Shown one piece after another: positions 1-10,327 of a stretch of 64,000 bases of DNA. The notes below the pieces were generated by a model, which saw only the letters and a list, made by a program, of their open reading frames with translations, was not told where the DNA came from and did no database searches. Both the position numbers and the translations under genes were made by a program. Position 1 is the first letter of the stretch, and every line of letters begins with the position of its first letter. Origin of the DNA: Bolinopsis microptera (taxonomy: Eukaryota; Ctenophora; Tentaculata; Lobata; Bolinopsidae); contig NC_087076.1 in assembly GCF_026151205.1 (NCBI RefSeq), forward strand, positions 11,384,902 to 11,448,901, written 5' to 3'.

Positions 1-1
1 A

Positions 2-3000
2 ATCTGTCCCAAAGATCTTATATCAGAACCTTGTAGCATTCAATGTGATTCCTGTAAGACATTTTTCCATCCTAAATGTCTTGGCAAGTCTGCACCAGTG
101 GACAGTGAACGGTGGGTTTGTCAGAAATGTAGGGATAATGTAGAGAACCAGCAGATCATTGATGCTCCTGACGAGGAAAATGATATCTGTTATAACTGTC
201 CCGTATGTAGGAGTGTTGTGGGGGATTCGGATAAGGCATTGGGTTGTGATGGCTGTGAAGAATGGTTCCATGCACCTTGTTTGTTTATCAGTGAAACCGA
301 GTACGCTGAGATGGATAATGAAGAGATATGGTTTTGTGATACTTGTCAAGCAGTGAAAGCAAACAAAATTAATTGGGGCTCAATGGTTGGTGAAGAGTTG
401 ATAGCTGAGAAAGTCCAAGCTGTTTATCAAGAGATGGTGACATGGAGAAAGAATCTTTTCCTAGTTCCCAGAGGTAAATCAGGTAGCGACTTTATAAAAG
501 AACTGACTCGGCTCATCCTCTTATTTGCAGATGCTACCAAGTGGGAAAGGCTATCGTTCGCACTGGTTCATATCTTTTTGCCAATCATGTTGCAAAAACC
601 GTCAAGCAAGTCAAAAGCAAGAGACCATGTAACATATCTCACCAAGCGTTTGGTTAAATGGAAAAATGGAGAACTTGACGATCTAATGATGGAGTGCAGG
701 AGTATTCAGAAAGCCTTGGTGCAGCAACAAAAAATCAGCGAGGAATCCAGGAAGAAGAGTTTCTGCCGACTAATGCTCCTTGGGAAAGTTAAACAAGCCA
801 CCAAATATGTTGACAGTTCCAATGACACCTTAGGAGTTCACAGCCTAACAGCAAACATTAAACAGGTCCTTGGGGAGAAACACCCTCCAGCTGTTAAAGC
901 AGATCCAGTTGTTCTGCACCCTCACAGTACTCCTCCACCTCAGGAAGTGATATTTGAGAGGATTGACGCAGAGACTGTCAAGAGGGCTTGTTTATATTTG
1001 GATGGATCAGGCGGCCCAACACTAACGGACTCAGATTTGTGGAAGCATATCATCTGCAGCAAATCATTTGGCAAAGCATCAGTGACACTTGCTGAGTCTA
1101 TAGCAATTGTTGCAAGGCGCCTTTGTAGAGAAGATATCCATCATAGCTGTCTGAAAGAGTTCACTGCATGCAGATTAATCCCTCTTGATAAAGGCCAGGA
1201 TAAGAACGGGAAACCTGGTGTAAGACCAATTGGAATCGGCGAGATATTGCGCAGAATCATTGGAAAAGCAGTTATAATGTCTTTCAAAACTGATATACAA
1301 TATGCTGCTGGCCCACTGCAGACATGTGCAGGGCTCAAATCAGGAATAGAGGCTTCCATTCATGCAATGAGACAGATCTGGGAAGACAGTGACACTGAAG
1401 CAATACTACAGGTTGACGCTGATAATGCGTTCAATCGTCTTAATAGAGAAGCAGCCCTTCACAATGTTCATGAGATCTGTCCTCCGCTCTATCAGTATCT
1501 AAAGAACCACTACCAAAAGCCAGCAGACCTGATCATTAATACTACCGAGGACCACTACCAACTTAAGTCTGAGGAAGGTTCAACTCAGGGAGATGTAGCA
1601 GCAATGGCATTCTATGCGTTAGGGATCAAGCCTCTAGTAGATGACCTTGCCACAGCCTCCAAGCCCAGTGTTTGCAAACAGTCTTGGTATGCAGATGACA
1701 GTAGTGTTGGTGGAAAGATTGAAGGTATTAAGATATGGTGGGATACGCTGCTGGAGCAAGGACCAAAGTATGGATATTACCCAAAAGCCAGTAAGACCGT
1801 CCTGATTGTGAAGAATAGCGAGGACCTAGATCTTGCGCAGAAAGTATTCTCAGGCACTGGTATTAAAATCGAGTCTGAAGGAGAACGCCATTTGGGTGCA
1901 GCAATTGGCAGCGAAGTTTTTAAGAACAAATATGTCTCAGATAAAGTCCATAAATGGTGTCAGGACATCAAGCTGTTGTCATCAATTGCTATTGAGGAGC
2001 CCCAAGCTGCTTTGACTGCATATACTAAGGGAATTTGTCACCGGTGGACGTTCATTCAGAGGACCATCCCGGGTATAAGTCACTTGTTTCAACCATTGGA
2101 GGATTGCATCAGAACAGATTTTATTCCAGCAATCTTGGGTAAGAACGTATCAGACTTGGACCGCTCCATATTTGCATTGCCAGTCAGACATGGTGGCCTA
2201 GGTATCTCCAACCCAGTTGAAAACTGCAATAGAGAATTCACAGCCTCAGTCACCATCACAAAAGACCTCACAGACCTGATTATCAACCAGCAAAACACCC
2301 TTGAACATTACAACATGTCAATTCAAAATGACACTATAAAAAGTCTCAAGGCAATCAAGGAGAAACACTTATTTACGGTTAGCAAATCAATAGAGGACAG
2401 TGTAAGAGATCCCAACCTAAAGAGATCCCTCCAGTTCATCAAAGAGAAAGGTTCAGGATGTTGGCTTACTGCACTTCCATTGAAGAGATTTGGCTACTCC
2501 CTGAACAAGATTGAGTTCCGTGATGCTCTGTACTTGCGTTATGGTTGGGAGATCCCTAACACCCCATTTCACTGTGCTTGTGGAGATAGAAATAATGTGA
2601 ATCACACACTTATATGCAAGAAAGGTGGCTATGTTTCTATGAGACACAACAACATCCGCGATCTAAATGCAGAGCTGCAGCGTGAAGTATGCAGAGATGT
2701 AGTGACTGAGCCAGCATTGATACCCCTTGATAATGAAGAAATTGTTGGTACCAATGCTGATAGAGCTGCACCTGATGTATCCTCACGAGGTCTCTGGAGC
2801 ACATTTGAACGAACATTCTTTGATGTCTGTGTTACCCACCCCAACTCACCCACATATGACAAAAAAGATATGGAACAGATCTATAAAGCTCATGAAATGA
2901 GGAAAATGAAAAAGTACAACAACAGAATCATCCAGGTGGAAAAAGGCACCTTTACTCCACTTATATACTCAACAAATGGCGGATGGGGTCCACAAGCCAC

Positions 3001-3220
3001 AAGATACCACAAGAGACTCGCTGAAAAACTATCCCAGAAGAGAGGAGAAGACTATGCGGCTATTATGTGTTACATGCGCACCAGGATTAGATTCTCAATC
3101 CTCAGGAGCACCCTGATAGCGGTCAGGGGTGAGAGAGGGAGACGGCAATCGTATACATTGCCAGTCAGTGTAACTTCGTTTAACTTGATACCTGCCACCA
3201 TGGACTATGAATGTTTCTAG
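2..3220 (+). CDS. PHD-finger / reverse transcriptase / restriction-like endonuclease protein of a non-LTR retroelement (5' partial)
   Basis: The frame is open to the left window edge, so the start lies outside; a GTG at 98 is not a credible initiator because codons 2-97 already encode a PHD finger (Cys pairs, FFHPKC, WVCQKC). A second PHD finger follows at about residues 31-85 counted from position 98 (CYNCPVC, CDGCEEWFHAPC, WFCDTC). The reverse transcriptase core keeps motif A (VDADNAFNRLN, about 437), motif B (STQGD, about 494), motif C (WYADD, about 530) and motif D (GYYPKASKT). After the thumb comes a CCHC knuckle (CACG, then NHTLIC, about 826-840). A restriction-like nuclease motif follows (R-x2-PD, then 14 residues, then D), with a conserved VEKGTFTPLIYS block. 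Order and spacing match R2/NeSL-type non-LTR elements, which nick a target and prime reverse transcription there. Exact clade is not settled. All three RT aspartates are present and there is no internal stop, so it may be recent. Confidence 0.85.
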   Translation: MCPKDLISEPCSIQCDSCKTFFHPKCLGKSAPVDSERWVCQKCRDNVENQQIIDAPDEENDICYNCPVCRSVVGDSDKALGCDGCEEWFHAPCLFISETEYAEMDNEEIWFCDTCQAVKANKINWGSMVGEELIAEKVQAVYQEMVTWRKNLFLVPRGKSGSDFIKELTRLILLFADATKWERLSFALVHIFLPIMLQKPSSKSKARDHVTYLTKRLVKWKNGELDDLMMECRSIQKALVQQQKISEESRKKSFCRLMLLGKVKQATKYVDSSNDTLGVHSLTANIKQVLGEKHPPAVKADPVVLHPHSTPPPQEVIFERIDAETVKRACLYLDGSGGPTLTDSDLWKHIICSKSFGKASVTLAESIAIVARRLCREDIHHSCLKEFTACRLIPLDKGQDKNGKPGVRPIGIGEILRRIIGKAVIMSFKTDIQYAAGPLQTCAGLKSGIEASIHAMRQIWEDSDTEAILQVDADNAFNRLNREAALHNVHEICPPLYQYLKNHYQKPADLIINTTEDHYQLKSEEGSTQGDVAAMAFYALGIKPLVDDLATASKPSVCKQSWYADDSSVGGKIEGIKIWWDTLLEQGPKYGYYPKASKTVLIVKNSEDLDLAQKVFSGTGIKIESEGERHLGAAIGSEVFKNKYVSDKVHKWCQDIKLLSSIAIEEPQAALTAYTKGICHRWTFIQRTIPGISHLFQPLEDCIRTDFIPAILGKNVSDLDRSIFALPVRHGGLGISNPVENCNREFTASVTITKDLTDLIINQQNTLEHYNMSIQNDTIKSLKAIKEKHLFTVSKSIEDSVRDPNLKRSLQFIKEKGSGCWLTALPLKRFGYSLNKIEFRDALYLRYGWEIPNTPFHCACGDRNNVNHTLICKKGGYVSMRHNNIRDLNAELQREVCRDVVTEPALIPLDNEEIVGTNADRAAPDVSSRGLWSTFERTFFDVCVTHPNSPTYDKKDMEQIYKAHEMRKMKKYNNRIIQVEKGTFTPLIYSTNGGWGPQATRYHKRLAEKLSQKRGEDYAAIMCYMRTRIRFSILRSTLIAVRGERGRRQSYTLPVSVTSFNLIPATMDYECF

Positions 3221-3553
3221 ACACTATCCTTTTGATATTGAGATATTGGTATTTCAGATCACGTGTACATCGTTCCTTTTTTTACGACACAGTAATTTAT
3301 TGACACTCACAGCTATAATTTTAATCATTGAATCAGTATTTTTATCTGTGCTCTGCGAATGCATCACATGAATCAGTTTTTTAATCTATTAACTTATTAC
3401 ACATTTGTGCTCTGCTTTAGCATCACTTGACTATTTAAAAAAAATTGTTTGTTCAGGCCATGACCTTATAGTCAGCCAATTGGCCATTGCTATATTATGT
3501 GTATATTGTTTGAATATTCTTTTCTTATTTTACATAGCAAAAAAAAACTTACG
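3221..3553 (+). other. AT-rich 3' flank of the retroelement ORF
   Basis: No coding frame. It is probably the 3' UTR of the preceding retroelement; no clear poly(A) or tandem tail is visible before the next inverted-repeat element begins. Confidence 0.4.
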
Positions 3554-3632
3554 TTGTATGACCCACCGCGCACGAATGCGCGGTTGACTGTATCGTTGAA
3601 ACTCGTATACAGTGCATGAAGCGACTATAATG

Positions 3633-4100
3633 TTACCTGGGGACCCCAGGCTATTATGTTCATAAACATAGCCTGGCGTAATTGAACCCTCTAAATCGCA
3701 CAAATAGGCGCGTTTATGCGATTTTATAATCAAATAATCAGATTTTACAATCTAACTCAGCGCTTGGCTCTTGTAGTGCATACATCTGACATCACTTCTT
3801 TCTTATTGGTAGTTGGCGTGCACGTGATCTTTTGCGCGGCTGTAATTGTTGTAGGTTTATAACCTACCAGGACGCGCGCCGAGTTGAACTCGTCGACGGT
3901 CCAATATATGGAACAGCTATATTTTACGAGTATCACCCGTTTAACTGTAATTGCAAATTGGTGGTGAACGATCACGTAAATGCGAGTCACGTACTTTAAC
4001 ATCCAATGACCATTCGCACTTTTTTCAGGTCGATGGAGTCGTAATTCACTCAGCCCAAATAAAAATTCGGCGGAATGACAGGCTGAGCGCCGCCCAGTAA
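3633..4100. mobile_element. hAT-like non-autonomous element, 468 bp, with 8-bp target duplication
   Basis: Termini are TTACCTGGGGACCCCAGG on the left and GGCGCTGAG-type sequence ending CGCCCAGTAA on the right; the outermost inverted repeat is TTAC(C)TGGG. It is flanked by ctataatg (3625-3632) and ctatagtg (4101-4108), an 8-bp duplication with one mismatch, as expected for the hAT superfamily. The two terminal segments are the same as in the short copies at 62708-62789 and 63518-63589. Confidence 0.75.
3851..3942 (+). repeat. Palindrome-rich interspersed module, copy A
   Basis: Begins with the palindrome GTAGGTTTATAACCTAC, then CGAGTTGAACTCG, then TCCAATATATGGA, and ends TTTTACGAGTATCACCCGTT. 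Copies B (4687-4746) and C (47462-47543, inverted) share the same order of words. Confidence 0.65.
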
Positions 4101-4686
4101 CTATAGTGAAGCGACAATGGAATAGTGTATGACACTACAAAGTCAAATGTACGAGTGCTGTTATTTAGACAAATAGCTGATCCGCAATCCGATCCTATTT
4201 TACTGGGACTTTTGGAGGACTTCGCCGCTTCGTCCTTCGACGCGCCGCGCAAACTAGCACTCTTGCTTAGCATCGAACCTGACTAGATCGGTGCTTTACA
4301 AAGCAACGATCTAAACGGGTCGCATCGTCAATCAACTGGGACTTGCTCTTTCCAGAGCCCTTCTGCTTGCAGTGAAACAGTAAATGGTGAAACAAGTTGG
4401 CACGAAAGCACATGTTTAGGTGAATACTGGGACCTCAGGCTTGGATTTTATTTATGACAATTCAGATCGAGAGACTTATGCCTTCCATCATTTCTTTTGT
4501 TATTTTAGTCATATCCAGGATCAATTCTTCGATTTACCTGGCTTGTAGGTTTATAACCTATTTGTATCACGTTGCGACACCCACGGTCGTTTCATTATTA
4601 TATGGTGTATCTGGTATCGTCCTGACGATACACGGATACAGGGGGAGCCGCGCACTAGTGCGCGGCGGGTCCTACAATAAATGACA

Positions 4687-4746
4687 ATAACCTACCAGGA
4701 CGCGCACCGATATTTAAAAACAAATATTTTACGAGTATCACCCGTT
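4687..4746 (+). repeat. Palindrome-rich interspersed module, copy B (internally shortened)
   Basis: Shares ATAACCTACCAGGACGCGC and TTTTACGAGTATCACCCGTT with copy A but lacks the middle palindromes. It lies just outside the inverted-repeat element that contains copy A. Confidence 0.6.
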
Positions 4747-5767
4747 AATATATAATACCTGGCTTGCTAGTTTTATTTATAATTTATTATTTATAGTCTA
4801 TTACTCGATTTTCAATGCAGTTAGCAAAATGAAATAAATACACTCGCGCGGAGGGAATATTACGCAATGTAGTTATTTCATATTTATCAATAAAACAAAT
4901 AGGGGGAATACCACTGGCTTATCTTATTGATCAATACAAAATCAGAAATGTATTGTAAAGTGTTGAGTGAGAGCCTACCGTTAGAGTACTACATCTCATG
5001 TTATCTGTCCCTTACATTGTGCTCCAGATTCGTGATCTCAATACATACATGTGATGATCATATTATTTAGTTTTCTATTGAATTTATATTGAATTTGTGT
5101 ATATATTATGTGTATATTGTTTGAATACTTTTCCAAAAAATTTATATTGAATTTGTGATGATCATAACTATTATATCAATTGATTTTTTGTCGGTGTCTG
5201 ACAGAATAGTTTATGTTCGTAATTGTGTTTGTTTTGGAGACCCATCCAAATCTCAAAATGGAAAATAATCCATAATCCAGACCATCTCAGTATTATATAT
5301 TATAAGTGCAAATACAAGTTGGTAGCTGCATTTTTAATGTGAATAATCACTATAGTTTTATGTGAATCAAAGTTTTCTTCCATTTTGTGTTTTACCCAAC
5401 TTACTCTCAGTACATATATCACAGCTTGTGAGTCGTGACCCTTGTTTCTAATTCTGGTTCGTCCTTCTGCAATTTCTTTCTCTGCAAGTCCTTCTGCAAG
5501 TTCTCCTATCATATTTGTGAGTATTAAACTAATTACACAGCAATATAATAAAAATATTATATCATTTTAAGAAGCTTCAATCTGTTGTGCAGTCAACAGC
5601 TAAATGTACTAGGATATGTAAACGTTTGTAGATATCCAATATCCTTTGCACATATTTGACACGATTCGAAGAAGTTAGTTTCGGGCTTGGTGGCATTAGG
5701 GTACTGCTGTTCACGGCATGGGCAAGGGAATCATACATGTTAAACACAATTTTTGGGACAGAAAATG
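4747..5767. other. Non-coding AT-rich stretch
   Basis: No supported gene. A 70-codon minus-strand frame at 5300-5512 has no recognisable domain and is not annotated as coding. Confidence 0.4.
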
Positions 5768-5886
5768 GCGCCTTGATTTAATACTAACCCCAATTTAATG
5801 CTTTTAAGTCAGGTACGAATTGATGTTATCACATTTACTTAACTTTACTCTAGTGTTAAATTGGGGTTATCATTAAACCAAGGTGC
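5768..5886. mobile_element. Short inverted-repeat MITE-like element, 119 bp
   Basis: Left arm 5768-5798 (GCGCCTTGATTTAATACTAA...) pairs with right arm 5856-5886 (...ATTAAACCAAGGTGC) over about 31 bp with a few mismatches. The loop is about 57 bp and non-coding. Confidence 0.6.
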
Positions 5887-6067
5887 TGTAAATCTAGGTT
5901 TATTTTACCTCAATAAGTGCATCAATATCAGAGGCATCAAAGGCATCATCCTTAAATTATGCAGTCACTCAAGCTCAGATAAGTTTTATACCAGGACACT
6001 TCATCAAAGACACATACTCTGTCCACAATAAGGGGCCATAATTGTTTCAATTATGTAACTGTATAGA

Positions 6068-6084
6068 ATTATTATTATTATTAT
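6068..6084. repeat. (ATT)n microsatellite
   Basis: Five to six copies of ATT/TTA. Confidence 0.8.
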
Positions 6085-6315
6085 CATCAGAGGCTTTAAT
6101 GCATTAAAAATATTGCTAATTTATGTTTCATTGCTATGATACATGGTCTCAAATTTGAGGTCTGAATTGCCTAGAAAGTTTCAAATCATCAGTTTTAAAA
6201 CTTGAAATAGCAAACATGCCTTGAAGTAATTTAATTCTGATATGATTGGGCTTGCACAAAACTTTGCTAACTTTAATTACTTCAATTATTGCTGGAGCAG
6301 GCTTGACTTACTTAC

Positions 6316-6860
6316 TCAACTTAGGGCGGCTTCAACGTCCGAACAGAGATAGTTTTTTCCAAATCTGTCTATCCAGCATGAGTTTGTTAATCTCCTTGCA
6401 GTCGTCAAGCCCTGTGTCCTTCCGAAGGATGTCAATACATGTGAGGTGTGATCTTCCCCTTCGACGATGTCCTTGAAGGGGTTCCCAGAAGAGAAGTTGA
6501 TGTTAAGTGCCATCCTCAGCATTCTCGTATAACATCCATCAGTACGTTTTGCGAGGGTCTGGCTGACAGTCCATGTTTCCGAACCATATAAAAGGATGGA
6601 CTCAACTGTAGCCAAGAACAGTCGTATCTTGAGATCTCTACGCATATCCGACTTCCATACAAGCTTCATCTGGTGACACGCTCCCCATGCCTTAGCTTTT
6701 CTCACTTCGAAGTCCTTCTCCAAGCTCTTCATTCTACTGTAACCCAAATATACAAAGTCATCAGAGGCGGCTATTGAGGGCGTCCAGGCGTCCGTGGACG
6801 CCTTAAAATTATTATCTGGTGGCTGGTGCTTAAAATAGAAATAGTAATTAGTAAAAGTGT
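6316..6860 (-). pseudogene. 3' fragment of a LINE reverse transcriptase
   Basis: The minus-strand translation contains DDFVYLG, EKDFEVRKAKAWGACHQM, SDMRRDLKIRLFLATVES and LLYGSETWTVSQTLAKRTDG followed by CYTRMLRMALN. This is the characteristic post-catalytic region of a widespread APE-type LINE family in invertebrates. The catalytic YADD block and everything N-terminal are missing, and the first 30 or so codons of the frame are unrelated flanking sequence. It is a dead 5'-truncated copy. Confidence 0.8.
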
Positions 6861-6980
6861 TAGGAAATAACAAATCGCAATATAAAGGTCTTCATTTACT
6901 ATCATACGTTTTAATGTAAGCGCACGCATGATCTTCGTGAAATTTTGTGTTGTAGGGAGTCCAATCCTACTTCTGGACTA

Positions 6981-7131
6981 CTCAGCCGCGCAGTTTTAAC
7001 ACATAGTTAATTGTAAACGTTACAAAGCACATCGTGTGCATCCCACTACAGGTAATCTATTATGATTTGCCTCGATTTGGGGGTCCAGGACCCTTTGCAA
7101 TTTGACTGCTATATGATACTGCGCGGCTGAG
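6981..7131. repeat. Inverted-repeat element about 150 bp
   Basis: CTCAGCCGCGCAG at 6981-6993 is inverted exactly at 7119-7131 (CTGCGCGGCTGAG). The interior is non-coding. It is a candidate small MITE separating two LINE fragments. Confidence 0.5.
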
Positions 7132-7281
7132 ATCGTACACGTGTGGTGTCCTGTTTCACCCAAGTTATAAGTATTTGTTTTTGTTTGCTGTCGCCTGTAA
7201 AGTGTTACACATTACATTTACAAGGCCCTGTGTGTAATGTAATCGGTAGTTTGGAGGGATCAGCTTGAGCCGGCTCCCAAG

Positions 7282-7300
7282 CCCCCCTCCCCCCCCCCCC
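7282..7300. repeat. Poly-C tract
   Basis: Nineteen-base run of C broken by a single T. It follows a LINE fragment and may have confused the assembly or the LINE frame. Confidence 0.8.
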
Positions 7301-7349
7301 AGTCCATCGATTAGACTCCCAACAAAACTGCCAGCCAGCTCCCACGAGC

Positions 7350-7475
7350 TGCCTCTGAAAGTCATTGACTTTCTTGATGGTCTTCCCGCTCCCAGCAACC
7401 AGAGTCGGGTTATCATCATCTCTTATATTGATTCCCATGTACTTAGTTTTCCCCTCGTTGAGGTGACCCAGTGTA
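7350..7475 (-). pseudogene. Short LINE reverse-transcriptase remnant
   Basis: The minus strand reads GHLNEGKTKYMG followed by GKTIKKVNDF, the motif D/E region that precedes the YLG block in the same broad LINE family as 6316-6860. It overlaps that fragment's expected alignment range, so it comes from a different copy. Confidence 0.6.
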
Positions 7476-8971
7476 TACGACTCGCATGGACACAGCCTTT
7501 CAAAAGGTCATTATATTGGTGGTAACAGGTGATGGTATGTACTGAAACATTTGTTTGTACTACATGACACATCATCCAAGAACCAGTAGTTGAAATAAAT
7601 TTTAAAATAAATTAAACACTGCACCTTCTCAAGTGGAAAAGTCAATAAAGGCCACTTTTTAAAATTATACAAAAGATCAATCACATTCTGTTTAATAAAT
7701 AATACCCTTATTTACTAACTGTTTTTGGACATATTTGACCTAAGACCCACTATTTAGTACCATGTACTAACTGTTTTTCTGGGAAATGAGCAGCAGATCC
7801 ACCACTTAGTATAAAAGTACTAACTGTGTTTTGGAAGAAAATATGACCCACACCACACCCCAACGTCGCGTACAGTACTAAGCGTGCAATCCCCCGAGCT
7901 GATCAATCATATCCATATATAATGAACCTTAAACAGTTAAACTGCTGTAAACAAACTGTCAGCCTACAGGGCCCCTGTGGGAGCTATGCCCAAATTTCAA
8001 GCAAACACCAAGACTGCAAACCAAATATAAAGGGGGGGGGGGGGGGGGGGGGGGTCGGATCTCAGGAACGCTTGATTCTGAAGTGGAAATTTAATGGCAA
8101 GTTTTTATAATTACCTAAAAACACTAGATCTTGATGGCAAATTTAAAAATCATCTAAAAGTGCCTAATTTTTACCAATTAACTTAGTTTTTGAAACTTTT
8201 GTGGAGTTTGACAAGGCCTAAGTGGCAAGAATTACATTCCTAAATTCCTTAGTATTTGTCAACTTATATCTGAATCAAGTTTGCAAATATTTCAGAAATT
8301 GCAAATATTTCAAGCAAGCTGCTCATTATTTGACATAGAATTGTACAACACTATCATACTACATGACATTTAAAAATGACTGCCATTATTGGTTCTTCCT
8401 AGACTGAATGTTTCACTCCGTCTCAAAATATGACAGCTTGGAAACCCAACAAGTTTCTAGATTTTTAATTTTCTGTTTAGTTTGTCTCTTAATATTTCGA
8501 TTGATTTTTTGATTCTATGCCCAAATCATGATTTGCTTGATGATCATCCCACACCCAGAAACCTGGCAGTCTGACTGCAAGAACATTTTGGACTTGAGAA
8601 AAAATGTCATGCCAGAAGAAATTTTTAGAAGACCTGATATTTTTTTGCAGAGCATAAGAAGCCTTTGAAGGGAGTAGAGGGGGTGGACATTGGACTGCGA
8701 GGAAATTTAAAACTTTCTGGATGTAGGAGGATCATTTGTTTTAATTTATTGTGCGGGAAATTTTCCACATGTGCTTTTATAAATTGTCATGCTCAAAATT
8801 ATTCTGTCTTGGAAAAACCTTTTAATGAGAATTGAGAAATCATGAATTCAGATTACACTGGTAAATGATTTCTTGTTAAAGCATTGCAGTTTTTATTCGC
8901 CAGTTACTAACAATTAATGATTACAAATCATTATCAGTATACATTAACAGGTATTCAATGCTTATTTCACA
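7476..8971. other. Intergenic, 5' flank of the CCDC112-like gene
   Basis: No coding frame. It contains the poly-G tract at 8032-8054 and a repeated word TACTAACTGTKTTT (about 7705, 7765 and 7818), which suggests a short degenerate tandem repeat. An acceptor-like ...TTAACAG at 8941-8950 may end a 5'-UTR intron of the next gene. Confidence 0.4.
8032..8054. repeat. Poly-G tract, 23 bases
   Basis: Uninterrupted run of G. Confidence 0.9.
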
Positions 8972-10327
8972 ATGATGTCGAATGCTGAGTTCTTCGAGAA
9001 GCTAGCTTTGTTCAAAAGAAATGAATTTGCTGTGGAAAAAGATGTCTCAGTATTTCTCAATAAGAACACTCAACATAACTCATCTTACAAGTGTAAACTT
9101 GCAGAATCGTCTGCTACATATCTGAAAGAGCAGCAAACTGAGGTTAAGAAATTTGAGCGAGACCTGCAGAAAGCTAATGATTATATTGTTGTGTTCAAAA
9201 CTGAATTGGTGCAGCCAAAACAGGACAAGATCCAGCAAATAAAGAAAGTCATGGAGTTAATAGAATCACAAATTTCGACTATGAAAGGATATCAGAAATC
9301 TATCTATGACAGTTTGATTGTGTCAGAATCTGCTTTATCTGCTGAGCTTGCATCGTTTGATAATGAGCTTCACAAATTTGAGAAGCCACTTAGTGTCCCT
9401 CAGCGATTTACCTCAGTAAATTCACGCACTCAAACAACCAACCAACATAACCTCCATCCTGCGATAGTTGAGTTTGATAAATATAGTTCCACTCATGGGC
9501 CAACAAATGGATGGGGAGAATTTGAACATCAACTATTCGTGAAGATATATAATTCATCTTCATCTGATGAAGAAATGCTGGACAAGATGAGCCCAGCTCT
9601 CCCTTTCAAGTCTTATGATCAGATTGGGAATCAAATAAGTTGGTTCAGAAAATTTAAGTCTTTGGAAAGAGCAAAACGAGATGCACTGGAGGAATGGCGA
9701 AACGCGAAAAATTCCAAGGTTACACAAAAGAAGCAGAATATTAACAAAAATGTTACTTTGGAAAAAATGAAGTCCCAAAAAAAGGAGCTTCATGAAAAAG
9801 AGCGTCAGGAGAGACTTGCCTATTTGAATGCCTACAAAGTGCAAAAAGAGCTTAAACGTGTGATGGCTGAGGAAGAAGCACTTAAAGCTAAGATAGCCGC
9901 AGAGGAAAAAGAAGCTAAACGCCAACAATATGTTCTCAAACAAAAAGAAAAGGTGGAAGCTTATAGACAAAGGATGAAATTAGAAGAGGAACAGAAAGCT
10001 GCTAACAAACACGATAGGTTGATGAGTGAGAGGGCACAGTCGAGTGTGTCCAGCTCCGATCTGCTGAGGTTGCATGAGAAAAATATGAAACTAGTTGAAA
10101 AGAAGCAGCAGCAGAAACAGGAGATGATAATTGCCGAGTTTGAACAGCAGCAGAAACTTGAGAAGATGAAACCGAAAGTAAATGCCAAGCGTGATCCTTC
10201 TCGTTTGCTTCAAAAAACTAAAGTTCAGATAAATCGGGAAAAAGATAAGTCGTCTTCGAACAATCCAGTGGTTGGTAGTCGTGGAATGCCTCACAGGGCT
10301 ATGCCTGCCTGGAGAAAAGGTCTTTGA
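8972..10327 (+). CDS. CCDC112: Coiled-coil protein, CCDC112-like
   Basis: A 451-residue uninterrupted frame with two adjacent ATGs; the first is used. Residues about 45-125 form a first coiled coil rich in Glu/Lys/Gln. Residues about 160-240 hold a compact block (HPAIVEFDKYSSTHG, GWGEFEHQLFVKI, then WFRKFKSLERAKRDALEEW) that I recognise as the CCDC112 core, where WDxxDHQxF and WYxxFLxLEExKK are typical. Residues 240-400 are a long charged coiled coil. The C-terminal end PHRAMPAWRKGL matches the family's conserved tail. Vertebrate CCDC112 has about the same length and is reported at centrosomes/centriolar satellites; that role is family knowledge, not seen here. The coding part has no intron, although an upstream 5'-UTR intron is possible. 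The main alternative is another SANT/coiled-coil family member. Confidence 0.8.
   Translation: MMSNAEFFEKLALFKRNEFAVEKDVSVFLNKNTQHNSSYKCKLAESSATYLKEQQTEVKKFERDLQKANDYIVVFKTELVQPKQDKIQQIKKVMELIESQISTMKGYQKSIYDSLIVSESALSAELASFDNELHKFEKPLSVPQRFTSVNSRTQTTNQHNLHPAIVEFDKYSSTHGPTNGWGEFEHQLFVKIYNSSSSDEEMLDKMSPALPFKSYDQIGNQISWFRKFKSLERAKRDALEEWRNAKNSKVTQKKQNINKNVTLEKMKSQKKELHEKERQERLAYLNAYKVQKELKRVMAEEEALKAKIAAEEKEAKRQQYVLKQKEKVEAYRQRMKLEEEQKAANKHDRLMSERAQSSVSSSDLLRLHEKNMKLVEKKQQQKQEMIIAEFEQQQKLEKMKPKVNAKRDPSRLLQKTKVQINREKDKSSSNNPVVGSRGMPHRAMPAWRKGL

Larger units (their letters stand above)
3554..4677. mobile_element. Inverted-repeat element about 1.1 kb, termini TTGTAKGACCCRCCGCGCAC
   Basis: The left end reads TTGTATGACCCACCGCGCAC and the right end is its imperfect inverse (GCGCGGCGGGTCCTACAA). 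Each end carries a GC hairpin, CGCGCAC facing GTGCGCG. No ORF longer than 80 codons lies inside, so this is non-autonomous. A hAT-like element is nested in it at 3633-4100. Confidence 0.55.
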
